Shown here one piece after another: positions 1 to 9,378 of a DNA stretch of 64,000 bases. Numbering within the stretch: position 1 is the stretch's first letter; every line of letters starts with the position of its first letter. Source of the stretch: Flavobacteriaceae bacterium (lineage in GTDB: Bacteria; Bacteroidota; Bacteroidia; Flavobacteriales; Flavobacteriaceae); NCBI GenBank assembly GCA_024643385.1, contig JAHEMZ010000001.1:62001-126000 (forward strand), read 5' to 3'. Made by a program: the position numbers and the translations under genes. Below the pieces are notes generated by a model, which made no database searches, was not told the origin of the DNA, and saw only the letters and a program-made list of their open reading frames with translations.

Positions 1-501
1 CTTAGAGATATGCCTATCAATCCACAACGAAACATATCGATTGCCGCAGGTGCAGGCATTTCCTTTGATCAATACGGACAGAACTTATTTGTTGGGGAGG
101 ATGCTAATGAGCAAACTATATTTCGAGCTCTCTTGAACGATGTAGATTATTCTACCAACCGATTTAGCACGGCAGCCATGGAATTACCGGTTGAATTCAG
201 ATGGAGAACATCCACGGCTACGGAATACAAGTTCTGGAGAATTTACACCGGTGTACGAATGAGTTATATATATTGGTACAGAGCTTATTTTAAACAACCG
301 GGCAATATAGTATCACAAACAAAAATCCCAGAATTGCAACCTTTGAATTTTGCTGTTACGTTTGCTTTCGGCTATGCAACATTTAACTTCTACGCAAATT
401 ATACCCTTACACCTTTCTTCAAAGAGGCCTATACGCAAGATACCATGGAAGAAATAGGGTTTATTCCGCTGAAATTAGGAATCATTTTCTACATCCTATA
501 A
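1..501 (+). CDS. porT: PorT-like outer-membrane beta-barrel, 5' truncated
   Basis: Only the C-terminal 166 codons are present; the frame is open through base 1, so the true start lies outside the window. The protein alternates aromatic and polar residues in strand-like stretches and ends in a barrel-type terminus (LKLGIIFYIL). Its general character matches the PorT/SprT family, an outer-membrane component needed for type IX secretion and gliding motility. The stop overlaps the end of the convergent membrane-protein gene by 6 bp. A generic outer-membrane beta-barrel of the PorT-like superfamily is the alternative, because the N-terminal half cannot be seen. Confidence 0.68.
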   Translation, partial: LRDMPINPQRNISIAAGAGISFDQYGQNLFVGEDANEQTIFRALLNDVDYSTNRFSTAAMELPVEFRWRTSTATEYKFWRIYTGVRMSYIYWYRAYFKQPGNIVSQTKIPELQPLNFAVTFAFGYATFNFYANYTLTPFFKEAYTQDTMEEIGFIPLKLGIIFYIL

Positions 502-1101
502 CCAATAATTGAGCATAATTAGCTGGGGCAATATCCCAATGAATAACCCTAAAATTAATTCGATGGGGCTGTGCGATTTTGTAAGTAGGCGAGAGGAAGC
601 AACCCATCCGTTGGCGAATAGGAACAACCCGATCCAAAATAGCATATTCACTTTGAAATGAATACTAAGCGCAATAACAAAGAATGTTAATCCGGCAATA
701 CCCATTTGGTGCAAACTAACCTTAATACCCACCATTACCATCAGTAATGCCGTTAATGTTGAAAATAAAATCGCTACGAAAAAGTAATACAGCTCGGGAC
801 TGACATAAGGGTCGAAGACCCATCGGATAATTGCCAGAATTAACAAGGATTGCAACATCAAGGGAACTTTTCGCTCCCAAACCTCTTCTAATTTGATCGA
901 TTTCACCAGCCCTAAATTCCGCAGTAGAAAATAGGTGACAATCGGTATGAATAAACTAAGAATAATAATTGCGATCAATTTGGATTGTAAAACAGCGGGG
1001 TCCAAATAACGTGGAGTAATAAGGAAATAAGCAATAGCGCCGAAGATAGGCATAAGGAGAGGGTGCCAAAGGTATGCTCCAAAACGCAAGAAGTAGTTCA
1101 T
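496..1101 (-). CDS. PAP2-like integral membrane protein
   Basis: The 201-residue product is almost entirely hydrophobic, with about six predicted membrane segments. Near the C-terminus (about residues 170-181) it has SRLLTKSHSPIE, which fits the third phosphatase motif of the PAP2 family (SR-x5-H-x3-D) except for Glu in place of Asp. The first two PAP2 motifs (KxxxxxxRP and PSGH) are not recognisable, so lipid-phosphatase activity is uncertain. It starts immediately after the rpoN stop with no gap, which suggests co-transcription and translational coupling with the sigma factor. The function is unknown. Confidence 0.8.
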   Translation of the reverse strand: MNYFLRFGAYLWHPLLMPIFGAIAYFLITPRYLDPAVLQSKLIAIIILSLFIPIVTYFLLRNLGLVKSIKLEEVWERKVPLMLQSLLILAIIRWVFDPYVSPELYYFFVAILFSTLTALLMVMVGIKVSLHQMGIAGLTFFVIALSIHFKVNMLFWIGLFLFANGWVASSRLLTKSHSPIELILGLFIGILPQLIMLNYWL

Positions 1102-2562
1102 TTAAATTTCCTTTCGCAATCTGGCAACGGGCAGATCTAGTTGTTCTCTATATTTTGCAACAGTTCTTCTCGCAATGGGATACCCTTTCTCCTTTAAAAT
1201 CATGGCTAACTTATCGTCTGTAAGGGGTCGTCTTTTGTCTTCTTCGCCGATAGTAATTTCTAATATCTTTTTAATTTCTTTGGTAGAGACATCTTCTCCC
1301 TGATCATTTTTCATGGATTCACTAAAGAAATCCTTGATTAATTTAGTTCCGTAAGGGGTATCCACATATTTGCTATTGGCCACTCGAGAAACGGTTGATA
1401 CGTCCATACCAATTTTATCTGCGATATCTTTTAGAATCATCGGTTTTAAATTTCGCTCATCTCCGGTAAGAAAATATTCCTCCTGATAATGCATTATTGC
1501 ATTCATTGTAACAAATAATGTTTGCTGCCGTTGCTTGATCGCGTCAATGAACCATTTAGCCGCATCTAATTTTTGCTTGATAAACATGACGGCATCTTTC
1601 TGAGATTTCGATTTTTCTTTAGCCTCCTTATAACCTTTCAGCATGTCGCTATAATCTCTGGATATGTGTAATTCAGGGGCATTTCTACCATTTAAGGTAA
1701 GTTCTAGTTCCCCATCTGTGATTTTAATGGCAAAATCGGGAACAATATGCTCTATAATTCGGGTATTTCCGGAGTAAGAGCCTCCCGGTTTTGGATTGAG
1801 AATTTCAATTTCGTGAATAGCGTCTTTTAATTCTTCTTCTGAAATATCGTATTTAGCCATTAACTTTTGGTAGTGCTTTTTTGAAAATGCATCAAACGAT
1901 TCTTCCATCATCTTTTTGGCAATGATGATTGACGGAGTTTCCTCTTTTCTCTTCAACTGAATTATAAGACATTCTTGCAAGTCTCTTGCACCCACTCCCG
2001 CAGGATCCAGTTCCTGTACCAAATGCAGTACTTTCTCGACTCGGTTCTTATCGGTATATATATTTTGCGTGAAAGCCAAGTCGTCTACGATATCTTCAAT
2101 ATCTCTTCTGATATAACCACTTTCATCTACGCTACCCACTAAGAACAAAGCAATTTCAAATGCCTCTTCGTCCAGGCGATACGTATTGAGTTGTTGAAGT
2201 AAGTACTGATTAAAAGACACACCGGAAGCAAAAGGAGTTTCTCTCTCCTCGTCATCGGAGCTGTAATTATTGGAAGCTAATTTATAGTTAGGGATTTCGT
2301 CATCGCTCAAATAGTCATCTACATTAATGTCAGTCTCTATTACTTCGTTGCCTTCATCGTAGGAATCACCTTCATTGCTGCCATAATCATCGTCTGCCGC
2401 TTCTTCTAATTCCTTTCCGCCTTCCAGAGCAGGGTTTTCTTCCAATTCTTGAGCTATGCGTTGTTCAAATGCCTGCGTAGGCAATTGTATCAACTTCATC
2501 AATTGTATCTGCTGAGGTGATAGTTTTTGCGATAACTTGAAATTGAGCTGCTGTTTAAGCAT
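1102..2562 (-). CDS. rpoN: RNA polymerase sigma-54 factor RpoN
   Basis: This 486-residue protein is the alternative sigma factor that recognises -24/-12 promoters and needs AAA+ activators. The glutamine-rich N-terminal region I (LSPQQIQLMKLIQLP) binds activators. It is followed by a strongly acidic region II at about residues 50-105, the core-binding domain, and the DNA-binding domain with the RpoN box ARRTVAKYRE at about residue 464. Length is usual for the family. The next gene downstream, a PAP2-like membrane protein, abuts its stop codon. No bacterial enhancer-binding protein gene lies in this window. Confidence 0.97.
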   Translation of the reverse strand: MLKQQLNFKLSQKLSPQQIQLMKLIQLPTQAFEQRIAQELEENPALEGGKELEEAADDDYGSNEGDSYDEGNEVIETDINVDDYLSDDEIPNYKLASNNYSSDDEERETPFASGVSFNQYLLQQLNTYRLDEEAFEIALFLVGSVDESGYIRRDIEDIVDDLAFTQNIYTDKNRVEKVLHLVQELDPAGVGARDLQECLIIQLKRKEETPSIIIAKKMMEESFDAFSKKHYQKLMAKYDISEEELKDAIHEIEILNPKPGGSYSGNTRIIEHIVPDFAIKITDGELELTLNGRNAPELHISRDYSDMLKGYKEAKEKSKSQKDAVMFIKQKLDAAKWFIDAIKQRQQTLFVTMNAIMHYQEEYFLTGDERNLKPMILKDIADKIGMDVSTVSRVANSKYVDTPYGTKLIKDFFSESMKNDQGEDVSTKEIKKILEITIGEEDKRRPLTDDKLAMILKEKGYPIARRTVAKYREQLDLPVARLRKEI

Positions 2563-2590
2563 GTTCTTTGGTTTACATAAAAGTAAAAAA

Positions 2591-2622
2591 AATCCAGCAA
2601 GGAAAAGTCTCGTTGCCGGATT
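2591..2622 (-). terminator. Intrinsic terminator after asnS
   Basis: On the minus strand an imperfect stem (AATCCGGCAA pairing with TTGCTGGATT) is followed by a run of eight T. It lies just after the asnS stop and before the rpoN start, so it probably separates the two transcripts. Confidence 0.7.
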
Positions 2623-2643
2623 AAAGTGAGAGCCGTCTCAATA

Positions 2644-4086
2644 TTAAAATTCGGCGTTACCCGGCGTCCTTGGATAAGGGATTACATCTCTAATATTTCC
2701 CATTCCGGATACAAACTGAACCAATCTTTCAAACCCGAGTCCAAATCCGCTATGAACACAGGTTCCAAATTTGCGTAGATCCAGATACCAGTATAACTCT
2801 TCTTCCGAAATATCCATCACTTTCATCTTGTTTTTCAAAACCTCATATCGTTCTTCCCGTTGGGATCCACCCACAATTTCACCAATTCCCGGGAAAAGTA
2901 CGTCCATGGCGCGAACGGTCTTTTCGTCTTCATTTAAACGCATATAAAATGCCTTTATTTTTGCTGGATAATCAAATAATATTACGGGACACTTGAAATG
3001 CTTTTCGACCAAGAATCGTTCATGTTCGCTTTGCAGATCGGCCCCCCATTCTTCAATGAGGTATTTGAATTTCTTCTTTTTATTGGGGGTACTGTTCTTT
3101 AAAATTTCAATCGCTTCCGTATAACTCACTCGTATGAAGTTATTATCCAACACAAAACTCAATTTTTCCCTCAGGGTCATTTCACTTCGATCCTGCTGTG
3201 GTTTGTTCTTTTCTTCCTCCAACAGTCTGCCCTCCAAAAATTCAAGATCGTCCGGGCAATGATCAAGGGCATAACGAATCACATATTTAATGAAATCTTC
3301 CGCCAAATCCATATTATCGTGCAAGTCGTTGAATGCGACTTCAGGTTCGATCATCCAAAACTCTGCTAAGTGACGTGACGTATTCGAGTTTTCTGCACGG
3401 AAAGTAGGACCAAAGGTATACACCTTTCCTAATCCCATAGCATACGTTTCAGCTTCGAGCTGTCCGCTTACCGTAAGATTGGTTTCTTTTTCAAAAAAAT
3501 CTTCAGTATAATTTATACTTCCATCTTCATTAAGGGGTGGATTCTTTGGATCCAAAGCACTTACCCGAAACATTTCTCCGGCTCCTTCTGCATCACTTCC
3601 GGTGATGATTGGGGTATGCATATAATAAAATCCGTTCTTTTGAAAATACTCATGGACTGCAAATGCTAATTTGGACCTCAATCGCATCACGGCACCAAAA
3701 GTATTGGTTCGGACTCGCAAATGAGCTTGCTCTCTGAGGGTTTCCATAGAATGTCGTTTCGGACTTAATATGGTTAGTTTTACTTCTTCCGGATTGGCCT
3801 CGCCTAAAATTTCGACCTTTGAAACTTGAACTTCTACCGATTGACCTTGTCCTTGACTTTCTACCAGATGTCCCTCTACCAATATAGCTGCGCCAACAGT
3901 GATCTTTTTCAGAAGTTCCTCATCAAATTTTTCAAAATCGACCACACATTGTAAATTCTTAATAGTAGAGCCATCATTCAACGCAATAAAACGATTGCTT
4001 CTAAAAGAACGCACCCACCCTGAAATGGACATAGTTTGAAGTGAAGGTTCACTCTGAATTAATTCTGAAATTACTTTTTTTTGCAT
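2644..4086 (-). CDS. asnS: Asparaginyl-tRNA synthetase
   Basis: This class IIb synthetase charges tRNA-Asn with asparagine. The N-terminal OB-fold anticodon-binding domain covers roughly residues 1-110. The catalytic domain shows motif 2 ([11 protein letters not shown]) and motif 3 ([12 protein letters not shown], about residue 447). The C-terminus [12 protein letters not shown] is typical of bacterial AsnRS and differs from AspRS. At 480 residues it has the expected length, including the internal insertion common in this enzyme. It is flanked by a terminator downstream and by the MMPL transporter gene upstream on the same strand. Confidence 0.97.
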   Translation of the reverse strand: MQKKVISELIQSEPSLQTMSISGWVRSFRSNRFIALNDGSTIKNLQCVVDFEKFDEELLKKITVGAAILVEGHLVESQGQGQSVEVQVSKVEILGEANPEEVKLTILSPKRHSMETLREQAHLRVRTNTFGAVMRLRSKLAFAVHEYFQKNGFYYMHTPIITGSDAEGAGEMFRVSALDPKNPPLNEDGSINYTEDFFEKETNLTVSGQLEAETYAMGLGKVYTFGPTFRAENSNTSRHLAEFWMIEPEVAFNDLHDNMDLAEDFIKYVIRYALDHCPDDLEFLEGRLLEEEKNKPQQDRSEMTLREKLSFVLDNNFIRVSYTEAIEILKNSTPNKKKKFKYLIEEWGADLQSEHERFLVEKHFKCPVILFDYPAKIKAFYMRLNEDEKTVRAMDVLFPGIGEIVGGSQREERYEVLKNKMKVMDISEEELYWYLDLRKFGTCVHSGFGLGFERLVQFVSGMGNIRDVIPYPRTPGNAEF

Positions 4087-4135
4087 GCTCCCTTAGTTTG
4101 AAGGTTTAAAGATAATTTTTTTCTATTTTTTTGAA

Positions 4136-6550
4136 TCACGAAAGCTCGCTTTCTTCATCTTCTTCCAATTCCTCTTCACCACCGGAAAGAATCTGAATAG
4201 CCGGTTTTTTAAATGTTTGTTTGTTTGCAATATTGCGTTCCAGTGAAAGCAATAGTGAAGGTAATAAGAGCAAATTAGACAACATGGCAAACAACAAAGT
4301 AATAGAGACTAAGGCGCCTAATGCCACAGTTCCTCCAAAATTTGAAATCGTAAATACTGAAAACCCAAAGAACAACACAATAGAGGTATAGAACATACTA
4401 ACTCCGGTTTCACGAAGTGCCGCATAAACCGATTTCTTGATTTTCCAGTTGTGTGTGATCAATTCCTGTCTATATTTTGCTAAAAAGTGGATGGTGTCAT
4501 CTACCGAAATACCAAACGCAATACTGAACACCAAAATAGTGGAAGGTTTTATGGGTACACCTATGAAGCCCATAATTCCTCCAGTAATTAAAAGCGGTAG
4601 CAGGTTTGGAATTAAGGAAACCAAGATCATTCGCAAACTTCGGAACATCCAAGCCATAAAAAGAGCAATTAAAAGGATCGCAAAAGAAAGGGATAGTAAG
4701 AGGTTGTTGACGAGATATTTGGTCCCTTTCTCAAAAACAAAGGCTTTTCCGGTCAAGGATACATTGTATTGATCTGCCGGAAATAGTTTATCGATCTTGG
4801 CTCGAATATCTTCTTCAATACGATCAAAACGATCCGAAGGGGTGTCCTTAAAGAATACCGTAATCCTTGCGTACTGCCCGGTGCTATCGACATAACTGGA
4901 CAATAAGTTTGTGTTCTGTGTACTGCTTTTGGCGTAGGAAAGAATAAAGGATCTTTCCTGGCTATTAGGTAGTTGATAGTATTCGGGATTATTATTATAA
5001 TAGGCTTGTTTAGAATATTTCACCAATTCTACTATCGATAACGGTTTTGAAAGTTCGGGAATATCATTCATATATACTTGAAGATCATCCATACGCTTTA
5101 AAGTTGCCAGATTCATAACCCCCTTTTTCCTTTGCGTATTGATTAGAATTTCAAGGGGCATTATTCCTTCGTATTCTTTTTCAAAGAATTTTATATCCTT
5201 AAAAAACTCCGTATTTTTTGGCATGTCTTCAATTAGGCTTCCCGAGAGTCTGATATTATAAAGTCCTATGATGCTCGTGCAAAGTAAGGCAATGGTGACA
5301 GCGTAAATAGCGATGCGATGTTCTCGCACCATGCGCTCCATCCATTGCACGAATCGACCAATCCACTCCTTATTTAAATGCTTAAGGTGTTTGTATTTCG
5401 GAATGGCCATATAACTGTAAACAATCGGAATTATAAATAAGCTCAAAATGAAAATGGCCAGGATATTTATAGACGCCACAATACCAAACTCTTTTAGCAA
5501 CTTACTATTGGTAAGAATAAAGGTCGCAAAACCGGAAGCAGTGGTTACATTCGTCATTAAAGTGGCATTACCCACCTTTGTAATCACTCGTTGAAGTGAT
5601 TTCGCCTGATTCCCATGTCGTTTAATCTCCTGCTGGTACTTGTTGATCAGAAAAATACAATTGGGAATTCCAATTACAATGATCAGTGGGGGAATAAGTG
5701 CAGTCAATACCGTTATTTCGTAATGCAAAATTCCTAGTACTCCAAAAGACCACATCACGCCGATAATAACCGTAATCATGGAAATAAAAGTGGCTCGAAA
5801 GGATCTGAAAAAGAAAAAGAAGATAAAGGAGGTGACTAAAAGTGCAGCGCCAATAAATAATCCGATCTCATCGATAATATTTTGAGAATTCAAGGTACGT
5901 ATATAAGGCATTCCCGAAGTATGGACCTTGATGTTCGTTTCTTTTTCAAACTGCTCAATACGAGGAATAAGAATATTAATGATGAAATCCCTGCGGGCAG
6001 GAGTATTTACAATATCCTTTTTTAAATAAAGAGCTGTTCGAACCGATTCTTTACTTGGGCTGTAGACTAAACCTTCATAAAAAGGTAATTTGTGAAATAA
6101 CTCAAAACGGTAACGATCCAATCTGGCTTTGTCCAAAACGGAATCGGATATAAAAGGAACCAATTGAAACGCAGCTGAATCAGGCAGTTTTTCAAGTTTT
6201 TGAAGATCTCCAATGGATAGGGATAGATCAACTTCATCATAAGCCCCAAAATCTTTGGATAATTGTGTCCAAGCTTTGAAGTTTTTCAGATCAAATAAGG
6301 TTGAATCTTTTACGCCAAGGATGATGAGATTCCCTTCTTCGCCAAAAGTGTTTAGAAATTCTTGATATTCAAGGTTGTAAGGATGTTCATCGGGTAATAA
6401 ATTGGCCTCGGTGTAGGTAAATCGCATGTTTTTCCACTGAAGTGCAAAAAACACGGTAGCAGCAATTATAGCTATAATGATCATCGTTCTATTCCGAAGA
6501 ATAAAACGTGCTAATGCACTCCAAAATCCAATGCTAAAAAGTTTCTCCAA
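4136..6550 (-). CDS. MMPL/RND-family membrane transporter
   Basis: The 804-residue protein has the two-fold repeat architecture of RND permeases: a membrane helix (about 20-37), a large periplasmic loop, then a five-helix bundle, repeated in the second half. The helix bundles around residues 225-390 and 620-780 include the sterol-sensing/MMPL-like pattern with GIPNCIFLINKYQ and GISVDDTIHFLAKYR. It has no AcrB-like periplasmic docking domain and no adjacent membrane-fusion or outer-membrane partner. It therefore resembles the HAE3/MMPL group proposed to move lipids or hopanoids. The substrate cannot be read from the sequence. The C-terminal tail is acidic (EEELEEDEESELS). Confidence 0.9.
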   Translation of the reverse strand: MEKLFSIGFWSALARFILRNRTMIIIAIIAATVFFALQWKNMRFTYTEANLLPDEHPYNLEYQEFLNTFGEEGNLIILGVKDSTLFDLKNFKAWTQLSKDFGAYDEVDLSLSIGDLQKLEKLPDSAAFQLVPFISDSVLDKARLDRYRFELFHKLPFYEGLVYSPSKESVRTALYLKKDIVNTPARRDFIINILIPRIEQFEKETNIKVHTSGMPYIRTLNSQNIIDEIGLFIGAALLVTSFIFFFFFRSFRATFISMITVIIGVMWSFGVLGILHYEITVLTALIPPLIIVIGIPNCIFLINKYQQEIKRHGNQAKSLQRVITKVGNATLMTNVTTASGFATFILTNSKLLKEFGIVASINILAIFILSLFIIPIVYSYMAIPKYKHLKHLNKEWIGRFVQWMERMVREHRIAIYAVTIALLCTSIIGLYNIRLSGSLIEDMPKNTEFFKDIKFFEKEYEGIMPLEILINTQRKKGVMNLATLKRMDDLQVYMNDIPELSKPLSIVELVKYSKQAYYNNNPEYYQLPNSQERSFILSYAKSSTQNTNLLSSYVDSTGQYARITVFFKDTPSDRFDRIEEDIRAKIDKLFPADQYNVSLTGKAFVFEKGTKYLVNNLLLSLSFAILLIALFMAWMFRSLRMILVSLIPNLLPLLITGGIMGFIGVPIKPSTILVFSIAFGISVDDTIHFLAKYRQELITHNWKIKKSVYAALRETGVSMFYTSIVLFFGFSVFTISNFGGTVALGALVSITLLFAMLSNLLLLPSLLLSLERNIANKQTFKKPAIQILSGGEEELEEDEESELS

Positions 6551-6613
6551 AAGCCCGCCTTAAAAGTGCCGCAAATGTACTAAAATACAGAGGATTCAAT
6601 AGGATAGATTCTG

Positions 6614-7882
6614 TTATAATTTTAAGTTAAAGGTAAACTTGAAGGAAATGTTATCGCCCAATTCAGGGAGGTGATAATATCCGTATCGATAGGCAAAACT
6701 CAGCCCAAATCCGAAAAGTATTCTATTTAGCTCCAATCCGGATTCGGAATAGAATTCTTCCAAGGTATTAAATGATAGCCCGAGATGCTTTTCAGGATGG
6801 TCGAGCGTACCCCACGCATGACGCGTGATAAATACTAGTTCAGGTTTAATGTGTTCGGTGATTCGAAATCTTCTTAAACTATGCTTGGCGCGGAATGTAA
6901 CCAATTCACTGGAGAAGAATTCACCAAAATACATGGTTTCAAAACTTTGCGTTCCAGCCACGGAAAACCGTTGTAAAATTTCATCCTTTGTCGGATTATT
7001 TGGGTAAGCATGGTAGAGGTGAGTAAGGGGAATATCTCCAAAGCTGAAATTTCCTTCTAGGACAAAACTTGACGATGATAAATTGGTCCTCTTGATATAA
7101 TAGTCCAATTTCGTTCCAATTTTAGTGTAGTTGAAATCACTATCACCCACTCCTTTGATTCCTTGTGTAATTTGGGTGCTTATTTTCGGGATGCCGTCAA
7201 AATATTCAACAATGCCTTCTTCCGATCTAAACGACAGCGTTTTTGGAGCATAACGAACAGAAATAGAGGCTTCCGTTAGTTGGTAGTCGTTGTAGATCTT
7301 TCCGTCGTTCATAAATTGATAATTCTCGATTTGACTGATATCACTTCTTGAAACACGGGCTTCTGAAAGTAGTTTGGCGCTAGGTTCAGTCACGAACCCT
7401 ACTTTCCATGTTTGGTGTTTGTAAAATTGGGTGATATTAATGAGTCGAGGTTCAAATACTGAATAAATCCGACTACTTGTCAGGTATTCAAAACTACCTA
7501 TTTCGCTGATATCATCAACATAATACATATTGAACCAACTGTTGGTCTCTTTTGAAATCCGGACATTGCCACCATAGCTATACTTATATTTATCGTCCTT
7601 AAAACCGTAGGCTACATATCCTCCGAGTTTGATATTGTCGAATAGACGTTCATTGGTGATCCCTCCGAAACCAAGCCGAAAGGCCTCATAGTTATTGTAT
7701 TTAACTAGATATTTTAAATCAACGTCAAAGAATCCAATAGCGTAATAACCCGTCACGAAGGTGCTTGATTTTTTTGTTTTTTCTATAGATGGTAGGGAAT
7801 CTGAATCTTTTGCCGGCGTTTGAGCCAATGATAGCCATGTATTAAAGATAAAACAAAAAGCGAGTAATCTCAATAATGACAT
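6614..7882 (-). CDS. Stand-alone DUF5686-type outer-membrane barrel
   Basis: The 422-residue protein starts with a signal peptide (cleavage near LSLAQ, about residue 21) and a short Ser/Lys linker, then continues as beta-strand-rich sequence to the end. Segments such as GGYVAYGFKDDKYKYSYGG, FGDIPLTHLYHAYPNNP, FETMYFGEFFS and LPELGDNISFKFTF match my recollection of the C-terminal barrel of the DUF5686 (carboxypeptidase-regulatory-like) family in Flavobacteriia. Full-length members are about 800 residues and begin with a CarboxypepD_reg-like domain, which is absent here. The 77 bp upstream contain no remnant of it. The function is unknown; the location is probably the outer membrane. Confidence 0.72.
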   Translation of the reverse strand: MSLLRLLAFCFIFNTWLSLAQTPAKDSDSLPSIEKTKKSSTFVTGYYAIGFFDVDLKYLVKYNNYEAFRLGFGGITNERLFDNIKLGGYVAYGFKDDKYKYSYGGNVRISKETNSWFNMYYVDDISEIGSFEYLTSSRIYSVFEPRLINITQFYKHQTWKVGFVTEPSAKLLSEARVSRSDISQIENYQFMNDGKIYNDYQLTEASISVRYAPKTLSFRSEEGIVEYFDGIPKISTQITQGIKGVGDSDFNYTKIGTKLDYYIKRTNLSSSSFVLEGNFSFGDIPLTHLYHAYPNNPTKDEILQRFSVAGTQSFETMYFGEFFSSELVTFRAKHSLRRFRITEHIKPELVFITRHAWGTLDHPEKHLGLSFNTLEEFYSESGLELNRILFGFGLSFAYRYGYYHLPELGDNISFKFTFNLKL

Positions 7883-7910
7883 GGCGAGGGTGTAGGCATT
7901 TAAAACTATA

Positions 7911-7938
7911 AATAAAGCGGCATTTACGCCGCTTTATT
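7911..7938 (-). terminator. Intrinsic terminator after frr
   Basis: A perfect 11-bp stem (AATAAAGCGGC with GCCGCTTTATT) and a 6-nt loop lie downstream of the frr stop. The sequence is symmetrical enough to work on both strands, with a T-rich run on the plus side too. It separates frr from the DUF5686-type gene. Confidence 0.75.
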
Positions 7939-7959
7939 TTTATATTATTTAATCAAAAT

Positions 7960-8514
7960 TTAGACAGTCATTATTTCAGCCTCTTTCTTAGCGAAAATCT
8001 GGTCAATTTTCTTGATATGTTCGTCAGTCATGAGTTGAATATCAATTTCAAGATTGTTCTTTAGATCTTCTGAAGTGTCTAAATTTTTAATTTCATTGTT
8101 CGCGTTTTTTCGATCGTTACGAACACCCACTTTGGTGTCCTCAGCTTCTGACTTAGCTTGTTTAGCAAGGTCCCTTCTTCTTTCTTCCGTTAATGGAGGA
8201 ACATTGATGATAACATTTTCTCCGTTATTCATGGGATTAAACCCCAAATTTGCAATCATAATGGCTTTTTCAATTTCCGGGATCATTGATTTTTCCCAGG
8301 GCTGTACGACGATGGTCATACCGTCCGTTGTATTAACATTTGCCACCTGATTCAAGGGGGTAGGATTTCCGTAGTAATCCACCATAACCCCGCTTAACAT
8401 AGCGGGAGAGGCTTTGCCTGCTCGAATGGACACCAGTTTTTTCTCAAGATGTAATAGTGCTTGAGTCATTGCTTCTCTTGTGGAGTCTAGTATAAATTTA
8501 AATTCTTCTTCCAT
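7960..8514 (-). CDS. frr: Ribosome recycling factor
   Basis: The 184-residue protein splits post-termination 70S ribosomes together with EF-G. The N-terminal helix, the KLVSIRAGKASPAMLSGVMVDYYG segment (read here in two parts around residues 25-49) and the C-terminal EEHIKKID-like helix are typical of RRF; PPLTEERRRDLAKQAK is the family signature. It follows pyrH by 42 bp on the same strand, the conserved pyrH-frr pair of bacteria. Confidence 0.97.
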   Translation of the reverse strand: MEEEFKFILDSTREAMTQALLHLEKKLVSIRAGKASPAMLSGVMVDYYGNPTPLNQVANVNTTDGMTIVVQPWEKSMIPEIEKAIMIANLGFNPMNNGENVIINVPPLTEERRRDLAKQAKSEAEDTKVGVRNDRKNANNEIKNLDTSEDLKNNLEIDIQLMTDEHIKKIDQIFAKKEAEIMTV

Positions 8515-8556
8515 GGTAAAAAGTTTTATGCTGATTTGGCAATAATTAGGCCATTA

Positions 8557-9264
8557 TTAAAGATTCACTTTAGTTCCCACATTTTCCCCGGAAACCACTT
8601 TTAATAGATTCCCTTTGGCATTCATGTCGAATACGATGATGGGTAATTCATTTTCCTGACTTAAGGTAAAGGCGGTTGTGTCCATCACTTTCAATCCTTT
8701 TTTCAGGACATCATCAAAAGAGATAAAATCAAATTTAGTAGCATTTGTATCCTTTTCAGGATCACTGGTGTAGATCCCATCCACCCGTGTTCCTTTCAGT
8801 ATTACATCGGCCTCAATTTCGATCGCTCGCAAGACCGCTGCCGAATCGGTGGTAAAATAAGGATTGCCGGTTCCTCCTCCAAAAATGACCACGCGTCCCT
8901 TTTCCAAATGGCGTGTTGCTCTTCTGCGAATAAAAGGTTCCGCAACTTCATTCATTTTAATAGCACTTTGCAGACGGGTTTGTACCCCCTCGTTTTCCAG
9001 AGCACTTTGTAAAGCGAGACCGTTGATTACTGTCGCTAACATCCCCATATAATCTCCTTGCACTCGGTCCATGCCTCCGCTCACTCCGGAAACGCCTCGA
9101 AAAATATTACCTCCTCCGATCACCACGGCCACTTCAACACCTTTTTCTACTATAGTTTTAATTTCAGTAGCATAATCCTGCAGTCTTTCCGGGTCAATCC
9201 CGTATTGTTGATTTCCCATGAGGGCTTCTCCTGAAAGTTTGAGTAGAATTCTTTTGTATTGCAT
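8557..9264 (-). CDS. pyrH: Uridylate kinase
   Basis: This enzyme phosphorylates UMP to UDP in pyrimidine nucleotide synthesis and belongs to the amino-acid-kinase fold. The N-terminal [13 protein letters not shown] motif, the glycine-rich [11 protein letters not shown] segment and [13 protein letters not shown] for UMP binding are all present. At 235 residues the length is normal. It lies between tsf and frr on the same strand, a conserved bacterial neighbourhood. A terminator-like hairpin separates it from tsf, so it probably also has its own promoter. Confidence 0.97.
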   Translation of the reverse strand: MQYKRILLKLSGEALMGNQQYGIDPERLQDYATEIKTIVEKGVEVAVVIGGGNIFRGVSGVSGGMDRVQGDYMGMLATVINGLALQSALENEGVQTRLQSAIKMNEVAEPFIRRRATRHLEKGRVVIFGGGTGNPYFTTDSAAVLRAIEIEADVILKGTRVDGIYTSDPEKDTNATKFDFISFDDVLKKGLKVMDTTAFTLSQENELPIIVFDMNAKGNLLKVVSGENVGTKVNL

Positions 9265-9323
9265 GATGGTGTTTTACTTAAACAAAAATAAATAAAATTT
9301 GTGGATGATAAGACTATAAAAAA

Positions 9324-9353
9324 AACCGCTTCAGACAATTTGCCAAAGCGGTT
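9324..9353 (-). terminator. Intrinsic terminator after tsf
   Basis: On the minus strand the stem AACCGCTT/AAGCGGTT (8 bp, 14-nt loop) is followed directly by eight T. It sits 25 bp past the tsf stop and upstream of pyrH. Confidence 0.75.
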
Positions 9354-9378
9354 CAAAAAGATTATAGCAAGAGAATAC

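Noticed and set aside
4437-4772. 111-codon frame on the plus strand
   Set aside because: It lies wholly inside the MMPL transporter gene on the opposite strand and has no recognisable domain.
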